Source of the DNA: Mycobacterium pseudokansasii
GTDB taxonomy: Bacteria; Actinomycetota; Actinomycetes; Mycobacteriales; Mycobacteriaceae
Direction of reading: 5' to 3'
Length of the DNA stretch: 64,000 bases
NCBI RefSeq assembly: GCF_900566075.1
Contig: NZ_UPHU01000001.1
Span: 1,178,001 to 1,242,000, forward strand
This document shows, piece by piece, positions 45,039 to 54,359 of this stretch; positions within the stretch are counted from its first letter, which is position 1; each line of letters starts with the position of its first letter. The notes under the pieces were generated by a model. That model did not search any database. It worked only from the letters and a program-made list of their open reading frames with translations, and had not been told where the DNA came from. A program made the position numbers and the translations under genes.

Positions 45039-45732
45039 TTATTGGGGCGGCGAGTTCACGGCGACGGCGTCACTGCGACGCCACCGCCGCGGATTACCGC
45101 CCGCAATTGCCGGGTTACGTTTAGGTTCCGTCGGCGCCGTGGTCCCCGGTACGCCGAACAACGTCCCGCCGTTGCCGCCGGCGGCGCCAATCCCGCCGGT
45201 TCCGGGGTTGGCGCCGACCCCGCCGTTGCCGCCGGCCCCGCCGTTGCCGATCAACCCGGCAGACCCGCCGTTACCACCGGGTGCGCCGCCGGTGGTGGCG
45301 GAAAAGCCGTTGCCGCCGTTGCCGAACAACAGCCCACCGGCCCCGCCGTTGGGGCTGGTCGTTGTGCCATCGGCGCCGTTTCCGATCAGCGGGCGTCCCA
45401 GCAGGAATTGGGTGGGCCCGTCGATGGCGTCCAGCAGAAGTCTGCTCAACATTGGCTGCCACGGCGCTGGCGTACTGGCTGGCACCAAAGGCCAGTGCCT
45501 GCACAAAGCGCTCGTGAAACGCCCTCGCCTGCATGTAGGCCTCCCGGTATGCGAGGGCGTGCCGGCCGAATAGCGCTGCGATCGCCGTCGATATCTCGTC
45601 GGCGGCGGCCGCTTGCACCTGCACCGTCGGCGCCGATGCCGCCACGGTCGCGGATTCGATCGACGACCTGATTCCGGCCAAGTCTGTTGCGGCTGTGGCG
45701 ATAATCTCCGGGGTTGCGAACACATACGACAT
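45039..45732 (-). pseudogene. PE_PGRS gene with a single-base frameshift
   Basis: From ATG 45732 the PE domain is normal ([20 protein letters not shown] to [11 protein letters not shown]). One extra base at about 45441 then shifts the frame. Removing it restores VEQLLLDAI, followed by the usual [19 protein letters not shown] and a short PGRS tract ([20 protein letters not shown]) ending near 45039 with a non-Gly tail. As read, the PE domain would end in a basic missense tail at 45271. It is either a real inactivation or a sequencing error in GC-rich DNA. Confidence 0.75.
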
Positions 45733-45832
45733 GGAGTCCTCCGCTCGACCGGTGCGAGCCCAACGCCAATCCCTCAGGGCGCGTGTTGGTTTCTATGGCT
45801 CGGCTTGAATTGCCGGATGCCAGTACTGCGAG

Positions 45833-46996
45833 TTAATTCACGCGAGCGTCAGTAAGCTGACGGGCCAACCACGCGGTGAACTCGGCGACTCGCGCCGGAC
45901 TGTCCAGCGCGAACAGCGCCGCCGTGGCCCGGTCGCCATCTTCGGTGTGCCGCACCACGATCGGCACGCCGTCGGGCCGGACGGCGTCGAACGCGTCCTC
46001 GTCGGTGATGTCGTCACCCAGGTAGATCGGCACCAGGGGCGCATTGCCTGAACGCAGGTGGTCGATCACCCAGCGCAGCGTTCTTCCCTTGTCCCAGTCG
46101 ATGTCCGGGCGCAACTCGATCACCTCGCGGCCGGTCGTCACCCGCAGCGCATCGCGTTGGCCGGCGGTGCGCACCGCCGCGGCGACGTCGCCGACGCGGT
46201 CGCGTGCCGCGTTGCGGTAATGCACGGCTACGCCAAACCTCTTGTGCTCCACCACAACACCGGGAATCGACCCCAGCCGCTCGCGCAGCTGTGCCGCCGC
46301 CTGCTCCAGCACCGGTATGGCCGCGGCGGCTGCCTCGTTCTGGTGGTGTGTTCCGTCGGGTGCGGTCAGCTCGAAACCATGGCTGCCGGCATACCAGATC
46401 CCGGGTACGCCCAGCCGCGCGGTCACGTCGGCGAGGTCGCGGCCGCTGAGCACCGCGACGGGGCACTGCGCGGCCAGCTGGATGAGCGCCTCGGCCGCAC
46501 CGGCGACGGGCCGAGCCGCGTCGGGATCATTGACGATGTCGGACAGGGTGCCGTCGAAGTCGAAGAACACCGCGGGCCGGTGGGCGGTGAGGCCAGGTGC
46601 CTGCAGTGCGTCCGGAAGTTCGGACATGCGGCGGTCGCCGGTGCGCACCCGCACATCCTTCAGGTCGGTGACGACGGCGTCGGCGCCGCAGCCACGCAGC
46701 GCGTCACCGTGTCCGTTCCGGTCGACCCCGATCACCAGTGCGAACCCGCTCTCGCGCGCCGCCGTGGCGCCGGCCGGGTCGACGGCGACGACGACGCACC
46801 TGCCGGGCCGCACCGCCAGCCGATCGGCCGCGTCGCTGAGGGCGTTTCGGCAATCACCGCTGGACGAAAAAGCCCCGGTACCGACCCGGGCCTCGCGTAG
46901 CTGCCCGATCAGCGGCTCGGCGGAGTCAGCTGACGAGTCGAAAGAAGAGTCGAATAGCACCGCATCGTGGCGGCGCGGGTCGATGGTGACCGACAT
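45833..46996 (-). CDS. otsB2: Trehalose-6-phosphate phosphatase OtsB2
   Basis: Dephosphorylates trehalose-6-phosphate to trehalose in the OtsA-OtsB pathway; essential in M. tuberculosis. About 387 residues. The N-terminal 120 residues are a HAD-like accessory domain (MSVTIDPRRHDAVLFDSSF). The catalytic domain has FFDFDGTLSDIVNDP near residues 145-155 (nucleophile Asp), VLSGRDLADV, a cap with EHKRFGVAVHYRNA, and LGDDITDEDAFD as motif IV. The ATG at 46996 is 7 bases after AGAAGG; an ATG three bases upstream is possible. It lies just downstream of the WS/DGAT gene, same strand. Confidence 0.96.
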   Translation of the reverse strand: MSVTIDPRRHDAVLFDSSFDSSADSAEPLIGQLREARVGTGAFSSSGDCRNALSDAADRLAVRPGRCVVVAVDPAGATAARESGFALVIGVDRNGHGDALRGCGADAVVTDLKDVRVRTGDRRMSELPDALQAPGLTAHRPAVFFDFDGTLSDIVNDPDAARPVAGAAEALIQLAAQCPVAVLSGRDLADVTARLGVPGIWYAGSHGFELTAPDGTHHQNEAAAAAIPVLEQAAAQLRERLGSIPGVVVEHKRFGVAVHYRNAARDRVGDVAAAVRTAGQRDALRVTTGREVIELRPDIDWDKGRTLRWVIDHLRSGNAPLVPIYLGDDITDEDAFDAVRPDGVPIVVRHTEDGDRATAALFALDSPARVAEFTAWLARQLTDARVN

Positions 46997-47037
46997 CATC
47001 CCACCTTCTCACGGTGGTCAATGCCGGCGGATCAGGC

Positions 47038-48387
47038 TCAGCGGCGCACCGGGGACGCGGACGAGCGGCCGCGAGCACCGCCGGTCCGGGTGCCGGCCGC
47101 ACGCCTGCGGCGGTCCCTGGAGAACAGCAGAACGGAGTCTTGGCTGAGTGCCACCAGACGCGCCATCCCCAGCTCGATACCGGCGGCAAGTCGCGCCATA
47201 TCGGGTGCGGCGTCGTAGTCGGCGGTGATGCCGAATACCAGCTCGTCGCCGTAGCTCAGCACCGCGACCCCGGTGCTCAACTCCTGGGCGGTCGGTGGGA
47301 TCGGCAGCAGCCGGTCCAACGTTTGACTCATCAGCCGTAGCCGGTGGCGCGGCCCGGTCATGTCGGTTGCCAGGGTCACCACGCTGCGCGGCGACAGCCG
47401 GGTCAACGCTTGAATCGCCTTGGCGCACAGTGAAAAAGGCGCGAATTGCGAAAGCCCAGCGGGGTTGTCGCGGTCGCTCTGGTGGCCCAGGTGCAATTGG
47501 GCGTGTACCGTGCGCAGTCGCTCGATCAGGTCTTCCTGCTCGACGGGCAGATGCGGCAGTTGGGTTGCGATCTGCCGGTCGGTCTTGTCGAGAACTCGCA
47601 ATGAGGCCGGACGCGGTTGGTTGCCGCGATTGAGTAGCAGGGTCCGAACGCCCTCACTGATGGCCGTGAGTGCGACGTCGTCGGCGGTGACCCCGAACTT
47701 GCGGCACACCCTGTCGACGTCGGCGAGCGGAACTCGCACCGTGTGATAACGCCGCATCGTGATCAGCGGTCCGGTCAACGACGTGCGCGCCACCGGCCAG
47801 GTCACAGCGCGGGCGGCCGCCTGGAACACCGTTGTGGTGACGGCGGCGGCAGTTCGCCACAGCGCATCGGTCCGGCTGCGGGCGCCGGCGTGCGGTGCCG
47901 GAAGCGGCGTCACGGCACCGCGATTGGCGAAGGTGTCGCTGTCGGCATCGTCGCAGAGGCCGGTGAGAAGCTGCGCAGCCGAGATGCCGTCCGCGATGCA
48001 CGGGTGGATTTTGAGCAGGATCGCCCAGCGATTGTCGTTGAGGCCTTCGATGATCCAGCATTCCCACAGCGGGCGGTCCACGTCGAGGGGACGGGTCAAG
48101 GCGTGAGCGATCGCCCGGAACAGTTCATTGTCGTCGCCCGGGCTGGGGAGCGCCATCCGTTGCATGTGCTGGGCCGGATCGAATTGCGGATGTTCGACCC
48201 ACTCGGCCCGGAGCACCTGCGCGTATCGTGGCATTGATCGAAGCCGCTGGGCCAGAACGTCTTTGAGTAGATCAAAGTCAGGCACGACGCCGTTGACGAC
48301 CGCCACCGCACCGGTCGCCAGGCTCGTGTGCCACTGCGAATCCCCAGCCTTGAGCAAGCCGGTGTCCAATGTGGTCAGTTGTGCCAT
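47038..48387 (-). CDS. WS/DGAT family O-acyltransferase, Rv3371-like
   Basis: A 449-residue wax-ester synthase/diacylglycerol acyltransferase. The family makes triacylglycerol or wax esters from acyl-CoA. The opening LTTLDTGLLKAGD and PLWECWIIEGLNDNRWAILLKIHPCIADGISA place the acyltransferase motif; where HHxxxDG is expected it reads IHPCIADG, so the second His is Pro. The C-terminal DUF1298 half includes LATDMTGPRHRLRLM and VLSYGDELVFGITADYDAAPD. A basic tail ends the protein. It is divergent from dnaE2, about 175 bases apart, next to the SOS box. Confidence 0.92.
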   Translation of the reverse strand: MAQLTTLDTGLLKAGDSQWHTSLATGAVAVVNGVVPDFDLLKDVLAQRLRSMPRYAQVLRAEWVEHPQFDPAQHMQRMALPSPGDDNELFRAIAHALTRPLDVDRPLWECWIIEGLNDNRWAILLKIHPCIADGISAAQLLTGLCDDADSDTFANRGAVTPLPAPHAGARSRTDALWRTAAAVTTTVFQAAARAVTWPVARTSLTGPLITMRRYHTVRVPLADVDRVCRKFGVTADDVALTAISEGVRTLLLNRGNQPRPASLRVLDKTDRQIATQLPHLPVEQEDLIERLRTVHAQLHLGHQSDRDNPAGLSQFAPFSLCAKAIQALTRLSPRSVVTLATDMTGPRHRLRLMSQTLDRLLPIPPTAQELSTGVAVLSYGDELVFGITADYDAAPDMARLAAGIELGMARLVALSQDSVLLFSRDRRRRAAGTRTGGARGRSSASPVRR

Positions 48388-48532
48388 GCCGGGTTCCCCA
48401 CCGCCTCTTGTGAATCCGTCCAGTATCCGTCGTGAGCGCTCGGGTGCGATAGGCCTGCCGGGTTAAGAACGCGTTTTTCGAGTTAACGAAGGGTTTACGG
48501 CGGCGAATGGGGGCGGCAGAATGACTCGACAA

Positions 48533-48548
48533 TCGAACAGACGTTCGA
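48533..48548. promoter_or_regulatory. LexA/SOS box of dnaE2
   Basis: TCGAAC-AGAC-GTTCGA is a perfect mycobacterial SOS box, 14 bases before the dnaE2 ATG. LexA bound here would block dnaE2 transcription until DNA damage. Confidence 0.95.
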
Positions 48549-48561
48549 TACACTGCGGGGC

Positions 48562-51500
48562 ATGGGCTGGGGCAACGGGCCGCCGAGCTGGGCGGAGATG
48601 GAGCGGGTGCTGGACGGCAAGCCGCGCCACGCCGGTGCGGCGGTTGCGGCCGAGCCGGCCGACGATGTCGGATTGGAGGGCCCCTGGTCGCGTCAGCGCG
48701 GGACGTACCAGCCGCCAGAGAATGTTCGGGTCCGTTCGTCGGTCGCGTATGCCGAGCTGCATGCGCATTCGGCGTACAGCTTCCTCGACGGGGCCGGTAC
48801 GCCGGAGGAACTGGTCGAAGAAGCCGCCCGGCTGGATCTGCGCGCACTGGCGCTCACCGATCACAACGGCCTGTACGGGGCGGTTCGCTTCGCCGAAGCG
48901 GCTGCCGAACTCGATATGCGTACCGTGTTCGGCGCGGAGCTGTCGCTGGGATCGGAGGCTCGCACCGAGCAGCCGGACCCGCCCGGCCCGCACCTGCTGG
49001 TCCTGGCCCGCGGCCCCGAGGGTTACCGGCGGCTGTCCCGGCAACTGGCCGCAGCCCATCTGGCCGGCGGTGAGAAAGGTAAGCCGCGCTACGACTTCGA
49101 CGCGCTGACCGAGGCCGCCGACGGGCACTGGCACATCCTGACGGGATGCCGGAAAGGCCATGTGCGCCAGGCATTTTGCCAAGGCGGCTCGGACGCGGCG
49201 CAGCGGGCGCTGGCCGACTTGGTGGATCGGTTCGGTGCGTACCGGGTCAGCATCGAGTTGACCCACCATGGTCACCCGCTCGATGACGAACGCAACGCGA
49301 CGCTGGCCGGGCTGGCGCCACGCTTCGGCGTCGGGGTCGTCGCCACCACCGGAGCCCATTTCGCGCGCCCGTCACGCAGCCGGCTGGCCATGGCGATGGG
49401 TGCGATCCGCGCTCGACAGTCCCTGGATTCCGCCGCCGGGTGGCTGGCGCCGCTGGGTGGCTCGCATCTGCGGTCCGGCGACGAGATGGCCCGGATGTTC
49501 GCCTGGCGCCCCGAGGCGGTGACCGCCGCCGCCGAGCTGGGCGAGCAGTGCGCGTTCGAGCTGGCGCTCATCGCACCTCAGCTGCCGCCGTTCGACGTAC
49601 CCGACGGGCACACCGAGGACAGCTGGCTGCGGCAGTTGGTCATGGCGGGCGCCCGCCACCGCTACGGACCGCCCGACGGTGCGCCACGGGCTTACGCCCA
49701 AATCGAGCATGAGCTGAAAGTCATTGCCCAGCTGAGGTTTCCGGGCTACTTCCTGGTGGTACACGACATCACCCAGTTTTGCCGAAGGAACAACATCCTG
49801 TGCCAGGGCAGGGGGTCGGCGGCCAACTCCGCGGTCTGTTATGCCCTCGGCGTCACGGCCGTCGACCCGGTGGCCAACGAGTTGTTGTTCGAGCGCTTCT
49901 TGTCGCCGGCCCGCGACGGCCCGCCCGACATCGACATCGACATCGAGTCGGATCAGCGGGAAAAGGTCATCCAGTACGTCTACGGCAAATACGGCCGCGA
50001 CTACGCCGCCCAGGTCGCCAATGTCATCACCTACCGGGGACGCAGTGCGGTGCGCGACATGGCTCGCGCGCTGGGTTTCTCGCAGGGCCAGCAGGATGCG
50101 TGGAGCAAGCAGATCAGCCACTGGAACGGGCAGGCCGCTGAGGTGGACGGCATCCCCGAGCAGGTGGTCGACCTGGCCACCCAGATCCGGAATCTGCCGC
50201 GGCATATGGGCATTCACTCCGGCGGCATGGTGATCTGTGATCGTCCGATCGCCGACGTGTGCCCGGTGGAGTGGGCGCGCATGGAAAACCGCAGCGTCCT
50301 GCAGTGGGACAAAGACGACTGTGCGGCCATCGGTTTGGTGAAGTTCGACCTGCTCGGGCTGGGCATGCTCTCGGCACTGCACTACGCCATAGACCTGGTG
50401 GCCGAACACAAGGGCCTCGAGGTGGACCTGGCCAAGCTAGACCTCTCCGAACCGGCGGTGTACGAAATGTTGGCCCGCGCCGATTCCGTCGGCGTGTTCC
50501 AGGTGGAGTCGCGTGCGCAGATGGCCACCTTGCCCAGGCTGCGGCCGCGGGTGTTCTACGACCTGGTGGTCGAGGTCGCGCTGATCCGTCCCGGACCCAT
50601 CCAGGGAGGGTCGGTGCATCCCTACATCCGGCGGCGCAACGGCATCGACCCGGTCGTCTACGAACATCCGTCGATGGCGCCGGCATTGCGGAAGACATTG
50701 GGGGTGCCGCTTTTTCAAGAGCAGTTGATGCAGCTGGCGGTCGACTGCGCCGGATTTACCGCCGCCGAGGCCGACCAGCTGCGTCGTGCCATGGGGTCCA
50801 AGCGCTCCACCGAACGCATGCAGCGGCTGCGCGGGCGGTTCTACGACGGCATGCGTGTACTGCACGGCACCCCCGATGAGGTGATCGACCGGATCTACGA
50901 AAAGCTGGAGGCGTTCGCCAATTTCGGCTTCCCGGAAAGCCACGCGCTGAGCTTCGCGTCGCTGGTGTTCTACTCGTCGTGGTTCAAGCTGCACCACCCG
51001 GCGGCGTTCTGCGCGGCGCTGCTGCGCGCCCAGCCGATGGGTTTCTATTCACCCCAGTCGCTGGTGGCCGACGCGCGCCGGCACGGTGTGGTGGTGCACG
51101 GCGCGTGCGTCAACGCCAGCCTGGCGCACGCGACTCTGGAGAACGCGGGTATGGAGGTCCGCCTTGGGCTGGGTGCCGTCCGCCATATCGGTGACGACCT
51201 CGCCGAGAAGCTGGTCGACGAGCGAAAAGCCAACGGCTCCTTCGCCTCGCTGCTGGACCTGACATCGCGGGTGCAGCTTTCCGTGCCGCAGACCGAAGCG
51301 CTGGCGACGGCCGGGGCGCTGGGCTGCTTCGGGATGTCGCGGCGGGAGGCACTGTGGGCGGCCGGGGCCGCCGCCACTCAGCGGCCGGACCGGCTGCCCG
51401 GGGTGGGTGCCCACGGTGCTGATGGGTCGCACATCCCGGCGTTGCCGGGAATGAGCGAGCTGGAGCTGGCCGCCGCCGACGTGTGGGCCACCGGCATCTC

Positions 51501-51864
51501 CCCGGACAGCTATCCGACGCAGTTCCTGCGGGCCGAGCTGGACGCGATGGGGGTGCTCCCCGCCGACGCGCTGGGATCGGTGCCCGACGGCGACCGGGTG
51601 CTGATCGCCGGTGCGGTGACCCATCGTCAGCGGCCCGGAACGGCCCAAGGGGTGACCTTCATCAACCTCGAAGACGAGACCGGGATGGTCAACGTGCTCT
51701 GCACACCGGGGGTATGGGCCCGGCACCGCAAGCTGGCGAACACGGCGCCGGCGCTGCTGATCCGCGGCCAGGTCCAAAACGCCAGCGGCGCAATCACCGT
51801 CGTGGCCGAGCGGCTGGGCCTCATCAGCCTGGCGGTGGGCTCGAGGTCCCGCGACTTCCGCTGA
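48562..51864 (+). CDS. dnaE2: Error-prone DNA polymerase DnaE2
   Basis: A 1100-residue C-family polymerase that carries out damage-induced translesion synthesis with ImuA' and ImuB. The N-terminal PHP domain has ELHAHSAYSFLDGAGTPEELVEEA (about residues 60-83) and LTDHNGLYGAVRFA. The polymerase core contains CQGRGSAANSAVCYALGVT, the catalytic PPDIDIDIESDQREKV with the paired Asp residues near residue 455, and HSGGMVICDRPI. The OB fold (VTFINLEDETGMVNVLC) is near residue 1035. It starts at ATG 48562, right after the SOS box. It lies about 18 kb from imuA'-imuB, as in M. tuberculosis. Confidence 0.97.
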   Translation: MGWGNGPPSWAEMERVLDGKPRHAGAAVAAEPADDVGLEGPWSRQRGTYQPPENVRVRSSVAYAELHAHSAYSFLDGAGTPEELVEEAARLDLRALALTDHNGLYGAVRFAEAAAELDMRTVFGAELSLGSEARTEQPDPPGPHLLVLARGPEGYRRLSRQLAAAHLAGGEKGKPRYDFDALTEAADGHWHILTGCRKGHVRQAFCQGGSDAAQRALADLVDRFGAYRVSIELTHHGHPLDDERNATLAGLAPRFGVGVVATTGAHFARPSRSRLAMAMGAIRARQSLDSAAGWLAPLGGSHLRSGDEMARMFAWRPEAVTAAAELGEQCAFELALIAPQLPPFDVPDGHTEDSWLRQLVMAGARHRYGPPDGAPRAYAQIEHELKVIAQLRFPGYFLVVHDITQFCRRNNILCQGRGSAANSAVCYALGVTAVDPVANELLFERFLSPARDGPPDIDIDIESDQREKVIQYVYGKYGRDYAAQVANVITYRGRSAVRDMARALGFSQGQQDAWSKQISHWNGQAAEVDGIPEQVVDLATQIRNLPRHMGIHSGGMVICDRPIADVCPVEWARMENRSVLQWDKDDCAAIGLVKFDLLGLGMLSALHYAIDLVAEHKGLEVDLAKLDLSEPAVYEMLARADSVGVFQVESRAQMATLPRLRPRVFYDLVVEVALIRPGPIQGGSVHPYIRRRNGIDPVVYEHPSMAPALRKTLGVPLFQEQLMQLAVDCAGFTAAEADQLRRAMGSKRSTERMQRLRGRFYDGMRVLHGTPDEVIDRIYEKLEAFANFGFPESHALSFASLVFYSSWFKLHHPAAFCAALLRAQPMGFYSPQSLVADARRHGVVVHGACVNASLAHATLENAGMEVRLGLGAVRHIGDDLAEKLVDERKANGSFASLLDLTSRVQLSVPQTEALATAGALGCFGMSRREALWAAGAAATQRPDRLPGVGAHGADGSHIPALPGMSELELAAADVWATGISPDSYPTQFLRAELDAMGVLPADALGSVPDGDRVLIAGAVTHRQRPGTAQGVTFINLEDETGMVNVLCTPGVWARHRKLANTAPALLIRGQVQNASGAITVVAERLGLISLAVGSRSRDFR

Positions 51865-51975
51865 ACCCTCGCGCCGACCGTGAAATCGGCGACGGGACAT
51901 GCCGAGATTGCGTCGTGCAGTTCACTTTCGGCCCACAAGGGGGGTCCTGCATGGGGACACCGGTAGCCTCCCCAT

Positions 51976-52620
51976 ATGGCCCTGAATCTGACCGTCGACG
52001 AAGTCCTGACCACAACCCGCTCGGTCCGCAAACGCCTCGACTTCGACCAGCCGGTACCCCGCGACGTGCTGATGGAATGCCTCGAACTGGCGCTGCAGGC
52101 GCCCACCGGTTCCAATTCCCAGGGCTGGCAGTGGGTGTTCGTCGAGGACGCCGCCACCAAGAAAGCGATCGCCGACGTCTACCTGGCCAATGCCCGGGAA
52201 TACCTCAGCGCACCCGCACCCGAGTACCCCGAGGGCGACACCCGCGGTGAGCGGATGGGCAAGGTCAGAAATTCCGCGACCTATCTCGCCGAGCACATGC
52301 ACGAAGCGCCGGTGCTGATGATCCCGTGCATCCAGGGCCGGCAAGACCAGACGCCGCTGGGCGGCGTGTCGTTCTGGGCCTCGCTGTTCCCGGCCGTGTG
52401 GAGCTTCTGCCTGGCGCTGCGGTCCCGCGGACTGGGTTCCTGCTGGACGACGTTGCACCTGCTGGACGACGGTGAGCAGCAGGTGGCCGATGTGCTCGGT
52501 ATTCCCTACGACCAGTACAGCCAGGGTGGGCTGTTCCCGATCGCCTACACCAAAGGCACCGACTTCCGCCCGGCCAAGCGGCTGCCCGCCGAAAGCCTGA
52601 CGCACTGGAACAGCTGGTAA
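51976..52620 (+). CDS. Nitroreductase family protein, Rv3368c-like
   Basis: A 214-residue FMN-dependent nitroreductase-fold oxidoreductase. The opening VDEVLTTTRSVRKRLDFDQPV holds the FMN phosphate-contact arginines (TTRSVRKR), and LALQAPTGSNSQGWQWVFVED is the second FMN loop. A long central loop (SAPAPEYPEGDTRGERMGK) and GLGSCWTTLHLLDDGEQQVADVLGIP follow. The physiological substrate is unknown. It lies 110 bases after dnaE2, and a frameshifted PE_PGRS gene converges on it 12 bases after its stop. The Rv3369 gene expected between it and dnaE2 is absent. Confidence 0.92.
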   Translation: MALNLTVDEVLTTTRSVRKRLDFDQPVPRDVLMECLELALQAPTGSNSQGWQWVFVEDAATKKAIADVYLANAREYLSAPAPEYPEGDTRGERMGKVRNSATYLAEHMHEAPVLMIPCIQGRQDQTPLGGVSFWASLFPAVWSFCLALRSRGLGSCWTTLHLLDDGEQQVADVLGIPYDQYSQGGLFPIAYTKGTDFRPAKRLPAESLTHWNSW

Positions 52621-52632
52621 TCCAGGTGCGGA

Positions 52633-53552
52633 TCAGCCCGGGTTGCCGTTGTTGCCGGGGCTGCCGTTGAAGGCATCGCCGCCCTGGCCGGCTTTGCCGT
52701 CGAAGCCGGAGACATCCGGTACCGAGAGCGCCTGCGCCGCCGTTTCCGGCAGTGCCGTGGGTGCCGCCGCCGCCAGCGCCGCCGCCACCGCCGATGCCCG
52801 CGGTGCCCAGCTGACCGCTGAGCAACCCGCCGCGACCGCCGGTGCCACCATGACCACCGTCGCCCCCATTACCGCCCTGCCCGCCGTTGCCGCCGGCGCC
52901 GCCGGCCCCCCGTCGGCGCCGCTGCCGCCGGCGAGCACCGCGTTGCCGCCGACGCCGCCGTTGCCGCCGTTGCCGGTCAGCCAGCCGCCGTGACCGCCCG
53001 CGCCGCCGGCCGCACCGGCGCCGCCGGCCCCGCCGATGCCGCCATTGCCGATCAGCCCGGCGCTGCCGCCGTTGCCGCCGGCCAGGCCGGAACCGGCCGG
53101 TTGGGAGTAGCCGGCACCGCCGTTGCCGAACAGCAGTCCGCCGTCTTGTCCGTTGGGGTTGGACGCGGTACCGGCCGCGCCGTCGCCGATCAACGGACGC
53201 CCCAACAAGGCCTGGGTGGGGGCGTTGATCGCGCCGAGCACGTCTTGCTGCAGGGCTGCAGCGGGGAGGCGTTGGCCGCCTCGGCGTGGGCATAAGCGCC
53301 GGCACCGGCGGTCAATGCCTGCACGAAGCGGTCGTGAAACGCCGTCATCTGCGCGGCCACCTCTTGGTAGGCCTGCCCGTGCGCGGAAAACAGCGACGCT
53401 ATCGCCGCCGACACCTCGTCGCCACCGGTGGCCAGCAACCCGGTGGTGGCAACCGCTGCCGATGCATTCGCGTTGCTGAGGGACGCGCCGAAGCCGGCAA
53501 CTTTCGTCGCTGCAGCGCCGACCGCTTCGGGGACTGCCACGAGGTAAGACAT
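52633..53552 (-). pseudogene. PE_PGRS gene (PE_PGRS51 position) with multiple frameshifts
   Basis: From ATG 53552 the PE domain is intact ([20 protein letters not shown] to [10 protein letters not shown]). A one-base deletion near 53257 breaks [28 protein letters not shown] second one-base loss in a C6 run at 52906-52911 breaks the PGRS tract, and a compensating shift lies near 52700-52725, after which [15 protein letters not shown] runs to the stop at 52633. As read, the product would be 120 residues. The position next to the nitroreductase and trmL matches PE_PGRS51 of M. tuberculosis. Confidence 0.75.
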
Positions 53553-53697
53553 CGCTGTCTTTTCGGGCTATCACCGCGAATCCGCGATTCCGCGATTCTC
53601 GTAACGTATGGCAGCGCCGGCGGGGTGAGTTGGCGTTCGGATCCGAACCGCAGCAGATTCACAGCCGACGGACACCTGACTCCCAGGCAGCCAGGCC

Positions 53698-54165
53698 CTA
53701 GATTGCTCCGGAATAGTCGTGCTGCCGCCAGGCCTCATACACGGCCACCGCGGCTGCGTTGGACAGGTTCAGCGAACGCCGGCCCGCCAGCATGGGAATG
53801 CGCACCTGCTCGCTGACGTGCCCGTCGGCCAGGGTCGCCGCGTCCAGCCCGGTGGGTTCCGGTCCGAACATCAGCACGTCCCCCGCGCAATAACGGACGT
53901 CGGAAAACGGTGTCGTGGCCTGGGCGGTGAACGCGAACACTCGCGCCGGCAACACCGCGTCCCACGCTGCTGTCAGCGAGGCATGGACGGTGACCGACGC
54001 CAGGTCGTGGTAGTCCAGGCCGGCCCGCCGCAGCTTGGGCTCGGACAGGTCGAACCCCAGCGGTTCCACCAGATGCAGTTCGCACCCGGTGGCGGCAGCG
54101 GTGCGGATGGCGTTTCCGGTATTGGGCGCAATACGTGGGGAAACAAACATCAGCTTGAACACCAC
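53698..54165 (-). CDS. trmL: tRNA (cytidine/uridine-2'-O)-methyltransferase, SpoU/TrmL family
   Basis: A 155-residue minimal SPOUT methyltransferase, orthologue of Rv3366 (spoU). Motif 1 is FVSPRIAPNTGNAIRTAAATGCELHLVEP, with the catalytic Asn/Arg (NTGNAIR). The knot motifs are GDVLMFGPEPTGLD and RIPMLAGRRSLNLSNAAAVAVYEAWRQ. TrmL methylates the ribose of the wobble base in tRNA-Leu. The length fits the family (about 155). The start is GTG 54165 or GTG 54162. It is divergent from an AraC-type gene. Confidence 0.93.
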   Translation of the reverse strand: MVFKLMFVSPRIAPNTGNAIRTAAATGCELHLVEPLGFDLSEPKLRRAGLDYHDLASVTVHASLTAAWDAVLPARVFAFTAQATTPFSDVRYCAGDVLMFGPEPTGLDAATLADGHVSEQVRIPMLAGRRSLNLSNAAAVAVYEAWRQHDYSGAI

Positions 54166-54359
54166 GCCATCTTCTCAGCGCACGCGTCGCGCCACATTGC
54201 GACGAAGCGCACCCAGGTGACCAACGCCGGTACGGTTGAGTAAGGCGCTGCGTGGACCGGACGGGCGGCCCGCGCCACACCGGGAATTCGGGGCCAGGAC
54301 CGCGCGGGCGGCGATGCCGCCGTAACGGCGACGGGACGGTTGCGGCGAAAGGGCGAAGA

